From Ascaphus truei (taxonomy: Eukaryota > Chordata > Amphibia > Anura > Ascaphidae), in contig CM071568.1 in the NCBI GenBank assembly GCA_036426205.1, forward strand, positions 226,507,319 through 226,571,318: DNA of 64,000 nucleotides, written 5' to 3'. Of the stretch, positions 57,460 through 64,000 are shown piece after piece; position 1 is the first letter of the stretch, and each line of letters begins with the position of its first letter. The translations under genes and the position numbers were made by a program. The notes beneath the pieces were generated by a model. That model saw only the letters and a program-made list of their open reading frames with translations. It was not told the DNA's origin and made no database searches.

Positions 57460-59715
57460 TGGATGCTGAAAAAGCCTTTGACAGGATTGACTGGCCTTAC
57501 TTGAGGGCCACGCTTGGAGGGTTTGGGTTCGGGGACCAGGTGATTAATGCGATCCTGTCACTGTATAGGGGTCCGGCGGCTAAAGTAATACACCAAGGAT
57601 TTCCGTCGGACCTCTTCAAAATTAGAAGTGGCACTCGACAGGGGGACAGGGGTGCCCGTTATCCCCCCTCCTATTTGCATTGTGCATGGAGCCCTTGGCG
57701 GCCCAAATCAGAAATAACCCCGATGTGGGGGGAATTGAGACCGGCACGCAAACACACAAAGTAGCGCTCTACGCAGATGATGTGTCCTGAAAGAGACAGA
57801 AAAATTGATACAGATCAATTTTAATTTTAATTGGCAGAAACCAGGAGTGAAATACTTAGGAGTGCTCATTCCCAAACATTACAACGGTATATATCAAGCA
57901 AATTACCCCAAACTGATACGCACTCTAACAGAGGACATCAGGAAGTGGGCGACCTTTAAGATATCTTGGATCGGAAGGATCCATAGCATAAAGATGAATC
58001 TCCTCCCACGCATCCTCTATTTGTTCCAGACGTTACTGGTGCCACTTAGACTGAAGGACATACTCTCACTTCAGTCTGCCATATCCAAATTTATATGGGA
58101 GGGGAAAAAGTCGAGAGTAAACGGTATGATTCTAAAAAAAAACAACATTGTCGGGAGGGCTGGCGGTACCTTGTTTGTTATTCTATTATAAGGCGGCGTA
58201 ATTATGCCAAATCTCCCAATGGCAGACAAGCCCTGATTCGAAGAGATGGGTAGCATTGGAGAGTGAAGCCTGCTCCCCAACAGAGTTGAAGAGCTTGATC
58301 TGGTTACCCAAAACAGCTTTAAAGCTGATAAAAAAAAGTTGCTGGCATCAATGGCTAACTCACTGCCTATCTGGGAGGCCAATAAATTTAGGTGCTCTCT
58401 TTCATCCAGAGGTTCGCTAATGACCCCGTTATGGGGCAATCCAGATTTTGCCCCAGGTCTGACCCGAAAGGAATTTACAATTTGGAAACAATTAGGCATA
58501 CATAGACTTCGAGATCTAGAGGGGAGAAAAGACATTAAGCCCTTTGAACAAATTCGTGCTGATAAGAACCTACCCCTCTCTGAGATTTTCAGATACCTCC
58601 AACTGCGAGCATTTTATAATAAAATTACCCCTAGACCCCCACTAACCATGTTTGAAAAGCTCTGTCTAGTGGAGACTGATACTAGTGGACTCATATCGCA
58701 ATTGTACAGAGAAGTGATCGGTTCAGGGGGAAAGGTAGATCAAAAACTGAAATACATGGACCAATGGGAGAAAGATTTAGGGGAAGTATTAGATGAAGAG
58801 GAATGGGATAAGATAGTAACGGCGTCTGCCAAGAGTTCTATATGTACGACATTGAGGGAGAACGCATATAAAGTGTTAATTTCATGGGAGTGTGGTACCA
58901 GCGCATTATCTAAATTTGTACCAGGGTACTCCCCACTGTGCCCCAGACAGTGCGGAGCAACGGCCGACCTGTTACATATGCTGTGGTCCTGCCCGCGAGT
59001 TAGTCCGCTATGGCGAGAGATTAGAGATTGGCTTCAGAGGATTCTTGTCCTCAAAATCCGACACCGGGTCTGAATAAAGCAAGTAATAAATTGGTTGCTT
59101 ATTTCGCAACAGCCACGCGGTGCGAGATCGCAGCATTATGGAAACAGCCCGAAATTCCATCAATTCCCAAGATTCGGAACAGAATTTGGTTTGTATGCCA
59201 GGTGGAAAAATTAACGAGTTTAGTTAATGACACTGGCGAAATTTTCCTAAAAACCTGGACGCCTTGGTTGGCCCAGCTGGACATCCCGGGAGTGGAGAAA
59301 GATACCATCTTGCTTTGATAGGTGCAGATGCGTTCTCTCTTGATGGTGGTCTGAGGTGGGTGCTCTTAGATGAATGTATGACCTGGGACACCCTTTGTGA
59401 ATAGCCAGTACGGGCGACTAGTAACCCCCCCCCCGGTGAGACGGTATGGACAGGACCAAAATTAGGGAGTCGTTAGGTGTTGTAAAATAACACTTACGGA
59501 GTGACCCGGCGGGAGATGGACCCGCGCCACACCCCTCCCCCCTCCCTTCCTTCTTGTCTCCCCTTTCTCCCTTCCAGTTTTATTAAATATGTGTTTGTTT
59601 TTTTTTGGAAGAAAATGTTTTGGTAAAAATACTTCAGTGGTTATATCTGTATATGTATACTTTTGAAAAACACAATAGAATCAAAGTTATAAAAAAAAAA
59701 AAAATCCAGAATTTC

Positions 59716-59986
59716 TGTGATTCACACCGCTTGACGACTCTCAGAATACCAAATGAAAAAAAAAACATATCAAAAATCTAAATCTATATTCTGTAATATA
59801 TTGTAGATGATAAACACACAGATACAAAACAAGCTATAGGAACCCCCCAAAAAAATAATAATATATATATATATCTCTCAATTGGAGTGCTGGGTGTGGC
59901 TAAATGTATACAACAAAAAACAGAGAAGCCCAAAGCTACATCCAATATGACAAAAATACACGGTGAAATAAATATATATCTCCTCA

Positions 59987-59987
<1 letters not shown>
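59716..59987. other. AT-rich flank of the L1 insertion
   Basis: No supported feature. Confidence 0.4.

Positions 59988-60082
<95 letters not shown>
59988..60082. repeat. (CA)n microsatellite, interrupted
   Basis: About 45 CA units with one 'aaaac' interruption at about 60037. The reverse strand gives a false cysteine/valine frame. Confidence 0.98.
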
Positions 60083-60085
<3 letters not shown>

Positions 60086-60506
60086 CCTCTTGAAAAAAGG
60101 TTCATCTAGTTAAACCATTTGGCCAAAGCATTGTAAGCCTGCAAGCCACTGCAAGGCATGACCAAATATTGCAGGTCCCAACACTGATTAAAATTCCCTC
60201 TGTAAATTATATTGGTGATGATACAGAATTTGATCGCTTTCAAGTTCCTCTTAATCCCCAGGCTGTAAGAGATTACATCCTTAGATTGGGATGATTGATT
60301 GCCCCTTGAGATAGTAAATCTGGAATCATCGGAAGATGCCATATCTGGTCTATTGGTATTCTTAAGAATTTTGCGGTGTTGGATCTCCTTTTCTATTGTT
60401 GATATCTTTGGGAGAGTAGGAAAAATGTGTATTACTGGGAAGTTTCAGGATATTGCTAGTCTGTGTGTCCGATACAGATAGAGATAGAGACAGCCAGAAG
60501 ATGTAG

Positions 60507-60542
<36 letters not shown>

Positions 60543-61425
60543 GGATCCCTGTTCCTTGGGCAGAATACTTGACTGAACTTAAATGCAATAAGATCAATTG
60601 CAATCTGGACCCATTTTTCTATCAATGTCTGAAAAATTTTGGGTGGAAAAACAATTCCCATTGGACCCAGCTTGTTCCTGCTCAGACAATTCATTCACAT
60701 TCTCCATTCTTGGATTGTACAATTGCTCAGACCACAAGAACATTTAGTTCTGCTCATCTCAAAATCTTGGCCACTTCTTTGGCTGCTTCTACACACTCCA
60801 ATGAAACTGAATACATCTACCAGAACAGCGCAGTCCTTCAACAACTTTTGTTTGGATGTTCCAGATTCAATCGACCCTTGAAGCCTTGAAAAACAGATCC
60901 TCATCGTACGTGACAACAGGCTGATGTGATCACTGGTCTGTAGGCCATGCTGATCACAGAAAATACATTATTTAACAGGCTTTCCAATCTCTTATCCATC
61001 AACCTCTGGTCAATCTTACAATTGCTGCATCCAGTTTGGGAGGATGCTCACGGATTATAATCCTCTTCCTTTAAAAAATTATATATCATCTGGATTATCT
61101 TGAGTGTACATATTTTGCAAACATTTTCATTTATTGATTGCATCTATGTTGAAATAGAAAGGCTCTCACTTAAATTCGCCTTCATCCGACGACTATTGTT
61201 CCCCTACATCTGAGGCATATGTTTTGCCTTCCGTCTGAAAAGTATGTTTCAATCTCTGGAAATTTGTCTTCTATAGGTCTTTTTGCTGTTAACCATAAAA
61301 GCTTTGTTTTTTGCAGCTGCAAAAGTCTCTATCATAAAAAAACTTTAAAAAGTCATTTTCTAGTGCCACTTTTCTGATACATACTTGGCACTAGGGCAGT
61401 GGTGTTTTTTTTTAAACCTTGTTTA
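60083..61425. other. unassigned; includes (AC)n at 60508-60540
   Basis: A 106-aa plus frame at 60569-60889 and minus frames over the same stretch are unrecognised and probably decayed repeat. (AC)n covers 60508-60540. Confidence 0.45.
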
Positions 61426-61433
61426 AGTTAAGG

Positions 61434-61753
61434 CAGGGGAGCGCAATCTTTTTTCCCCTGTGCCCCACTGCTGGTTTTCCCCCTCTTACCTTGATTCAGA
61501 CGTCCTGGCGTCATGATGTCACGTTGTCATGGCAATGTGACGTCACATGAACCTGCGGTGTCATTTGATGCCGCATTGCCATGGTGACGCGTCACCAGGA
61601 GCGTCTGAATCAAGGTAAGTAAGGTTTACAGAGGCCCTGCAGCCCTCCCCCCCCCCCTGCATTAATATAAATTGCCTTCGGGAAGAGCGCGGGGCCTCTG
61701 TAAACCCCGCCCCCCCGCAGCGAGTCTCGCGCCCCCCACTTTGCGCACCGCTG
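61434..61753. mobile_element. hAT-type MITE, perfect 8-bp target duplication
   Basis: Ends CAGGGGAGCGCAA and (inverted) CAGCGGTGCGCAA match at 11 of 13 bases. AGTTAAGG flanks both sides (61426-61433 and 61754-61761). 320 bp, CpG-rich, non-coding. Internal 'tcagacg...cgtctgaatcaaggtaag' is also inverted. Confidence 0.9.
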
Positions 61754-61761
61754 AGTTAAGG

Positions 61762-63520
61762 AACCCTGTCATTATATTGTGAGATTCTGAGGAACCACAA
61801 CCCTCTCTAATAGCGCGTCTGAGATTAGATGCATTGTAAATTCTGTATTTGGTACAATTTTCAAATGACAATAACATTACAGGGAACCTTAGGGTTCCTA
61901 GGAACCCTGGTTGAAAAACACTGCTCTGTTCTAACCACTTCTGCTGATCAGACTTCAGGACTCCTCCCATAAGTGGAAGCTGAAGGCAAGGCAATCCTGA
62001 GTGCGATAGAGAACAGAAAAGAACAGGAGAAAAACACTTGTCCCCTATTCTGTCTAACCCCAAGGCTGACATGTGGGTCCAGCAAAGGGGTCTCAGCGAG
62101 AAGTGTCCAGCGCCATATCAGAACCGACAACACAAGGTATTCCTGGCAGCCAATTCACGATAAGGAAAATTCTCTTCGCTGGCCACTGCAATGATGTGGG
62201 GAGCAAACCTGCTTCCGGAGTCAGAGCCCTGCCTACTACGGTAAACCGATAAATGCTCGCACCTGCGTGCTGATAGTTACCAGACTCCTCACTCCTTCAG
62301 GCAGTCAGGGACAGAAAGGCAGTCTTAGTACCAGGGTGGGAAGAGGGCCTGCATCCTGTAAATAAGTTCCACACTGCAGTGCACCATGGGGACAGTCTAG
62401 AGGCGGCCCAAATCAAATGACAACACAAAGTAAAAATCATCCACTTCCTACCTGATAAGGACACAGGCAACTGAGGGAATAGGAGAGATGATGTACCTTC
62501 ATGTACTCCTTAATGTACTCAGCTGACCTGTTTCCTAGCTCCAACTGGGAGTAACCTTATATCCCCATGGCATTTAAGGGGTCTTTTTGAGAGAGGGAGG
62601 GGGGGTTATTGAGCTGGAGGGAGGGCAGGATGTTTAACGGGTTTGTGGAGCAGGGGGAGGCAGTTTCTCAGGGACAAGACAGCGCGACCCAAACCACAAA
62701 AGCCCTTTCTTCAGGCAGAGGTGTTACAAATGAAGCTGAAATAGCAGGTCATATTTATACAAGTATTATATGCTAGTAAGTGCGGAAATACAGATGTAAA
62801 TGAGTGTGATACGCAAAGTAATAATGAAATGCATATTGGGAAAAAATTAGGGTAAGGGTATGAGGGGTCAGGGCAGAGAGTAGATCATGTAAGGTGTGGA
62901 GAGCAGAATCTCCGCGAGGGTGGAAAAAAATATTTTAAGATTTTTTGTTAGGTGGGGGGTTATGGCCTTTCCAGCTACTCCCCTCCACAGCTGTGTGTGT
63001 GACACGCTCACAGACTGTCTCCCACACAGACATACTTCCCCTCTCACACACATTCCCCCCCTACAGTGTGCAGACAAAGTGCAGGAGGGCTCTGACTAGC
63101 ACCGCCCCCAGCCCTCACGCAGCCTCTGTCTCCTCACTCACCTCCCCCCGCCCTCCTTAGGCTGCGGTCCCAGTCACCGCCCCAGCGCAAGGCTCGGCGT
63201 TCGCTGTGCTATCAAGCCCCGCCCCCCCAGTCCGGCCGGTCCCAGTCCCTACCTTGTCACGCACCTTTCCCCAGCGGTGCGCGACAGGTTTTCAGGGTGG
63301 CAGGAGAATTTGACCTCGACATCTGGCCACGCCCCTGCCAGCGATTCAGCCAATAAGGGCGAACCAGCTGCGGGAAGTCATGGCCACGCCCCTGCAAATC
63401 CACGCCCCCTCCCGTCGCAAATCTTCCCTCTCCCCCCAGACAGCAGATCGCGGTGTAGCGATGTGCATGCGCTGCCCCCCGCCAGGCACGCGTGCCACAG
63501 TGAAGACTGGGGACTCAGCC
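61762..63520. other. unassigned, GC-rich toward the end
   Basis: No gene supported. From 63150 the sequence is CpG-rich with MITE-like strings (ttaggctgcggtcccagtc at 63157) that suggest another element of the PIF-like group or a relative. Confidence 0.4.
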
Positions 63521-63523
63521 TCA

Positions 63524-63815
63524 GGCTGCGCTTATAGTGCCTGGCGACTGCGGCGTCGCTTCAAAACAATTATATTGAATCCGTCGCATGCGCTTATAAT
63601 AAGCGCGACGAAGCGACGTTGCGACCAAAAAGGGAAATTTGATTTTTTGAGAGACAGTCGCCACATGTGACTGTCTCTAAACCAATCACAGAGTGCTGCC
63701 CTCCTCAGGGACGTCACTGGCCTTGTCACCAGCGATGTCACTTAAAACTAGTTTAACTTTCGCCAGTGGCGACAGCGACGTCATCGGTCGCGTCACCGGC
63801 ACTATAAACGCGGCC
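63524..63815. mobile_element. PIF/Harbinger-like MITE, copy 3
   Basis: Left end GGCTGCGCTTATAGTGCC; right end, inverted, GGCCGCGTTTATAGTGCC. Flanks are TCA and TTA, a one-base decayed 3-bp duplication. Shares internal 'gacgtcactggccttgt' and 'cgacgtcatcggtcgc' type blocks with copy 1 at 26558. Confidence 0.75.
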
Positions 63816-63818
63816 TTA

Positions 63819-64000
63819 CTAAACAGCAGTGACTTGACTTGTCAATCACTGCTGCTGCCAGTCCCGGCATGCCTGATCCAGCTTTTCTGTCGCTGGGGAG
63901 CGTTGTTGCCGGTCGCAGCGGTCATTGACAGGTCAGTCAAACCATGCGGGGACATTTTAGGCACTCTTAGTTTTTCCATCCCTGAGGATCTGTATGTTGG
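63819..64000. other. unassigned sequence at window end
   Basis: Resembles the block at 39530-39640 ('gctggggagcg', 'cagtcag'), so probably another dispersed repeat. Confidence 0.4.

Larger units (their letters stand above)
55065..59318 (+). pseudogene. L1 ORF2 (endonuclease-reverse transcriptase), broken
   Basis: ORF2p nicks DNA and reverse transcribes LINE RNA at the nick. The start MSLTVVSHNTKGLNSPGKRR and QADAVLLQET give the APE endonuclease N-terminus. After a frameshift near 55240 come TVYAPCEQDPSF, AGDFNVAVNPKMDR, SRIDYFFVS, and WSDHARI, so all catalytic blocks are present. The RT follows with DLKPSKAPGPDW, SVIYKPGKDP, YRPISLINSDIKI, PDQVGFIKGRQA, then (after a 578-bp insertion) DAEKAFDRIDW, GTRQG, and ALYADDV. 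Between YADDV and VKYLGVLI only about 20 residues remain where several dozen more are expected, so part of the palm/thumb is deleted. The C-terminus keeps CPRQCGATADLLHMLWSC. The last piece (59028-59315) is in another frame. Confidence 0.9.
52269..59704 (+). mobile_element. full-length L1-clade LINE, inactive
   Basis: The element is bounded by the direct repeat TCCAGAATTTC at 52258-52268 and 59705-59715, the target duplication of an L1-type insertion, and ends in an A13 tail. It has a short CpG-containing 5' leader (about 150 bases), ORF1, a very long 1.67-kb inter-ORF region, ORF2 with endonuclease, RT, and C-terminal cysteine motif, and a 3' UTR of about 370 bases. It is dead: a nonsense codon in ORF1, frameshifts, an internal deletion, and a ~578-bp insertion in ORF2. 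Confidence 0.9.

Noticed and set aside
59784..60105. Cysteine/valine-rich frames
   Set aside because: Translation of the (CA)n microsatellite.
1..64000. CRISPR arrays, rRNA, intact tRNA genes, bacterial-type operons
   Set aside because: None seen. Tandem repeats here are minisatellites or duplications without spacer-repeat structure, and tRNA-like strings are SINE fragments.

Overview
The window looks like intergenic and intronic DNA from a large, repeat-rich vertebrate genome. I think it is an amphibian, most likely a frog: Penelope-like elements (PLEs), an L1-clade LINE, L2/CR1-like LINEs, Ty3/Gypsy-type LTRs, and many hAT- and PIF/Harbinger-like MITEs sit side by side in AT-rich DNA. There are no operons, and almost every long open frame is a transposon relic or a repeat artefact.

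Layout. 1-2 kb: dispersed repeat, tRNA-like SINE fragment and a LINE with a 5' inversion. 3-6.9 kb: two partial PLEs on the minus strand. 6.9-8.5 kb: an intronless, broken coiled-coil/IQ-motif gene (pseudogene). 8.6-10.5 kb: a Gypsy RT fragment fused to a plus-strand PLE. 15.5-16.8 kb: local duplications beside a hammerhead-like fold. 19.07-20.77 kb and 29.68-30.62 kb: two solo LTRs with 4-bp target duplications. 22-28 kb: LINE, SINE and MITE fragments. 38.1-40.9 kb: the last two coding exons of a host gene on the minus strand, with clean splice sites. 41-45.5 kb: hAT MITEs, an L2 LINE interrupted by one of them, and a 23-bp minisatellite. 52.27-59.70 kb: a full-length but dead L1 with target duplications, containing a nested ~578-bp insertion that has a long palindrome. 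60-64 kb: microsatellites and further MITEs.

Most interesting signal. Six sites at five loci (about 2.96, 10.51, 15.85, 39.91 and 48.93/48.99 kb) fold like the catalytic core of type I hammerhead ribozymes, which are known from PLEs. One (15.85 kb) keeps every core base and a 7-of-8-bp stem I. One (39.9 kb) keeps every core base, has a GUC cleavage site, and lies in sense orientation in the last intron of the host gene. The sites at 2.96 and 48.9 kb carry the paired change C3 to U with G8 to A. Positions 3 and 8 pair in the active hammerhead structure, so this looks like compensatory covariation rather than plain decay.

Limits: no search was run. Family names come from motifs read by eye, and many repeat boundaries are approximate.
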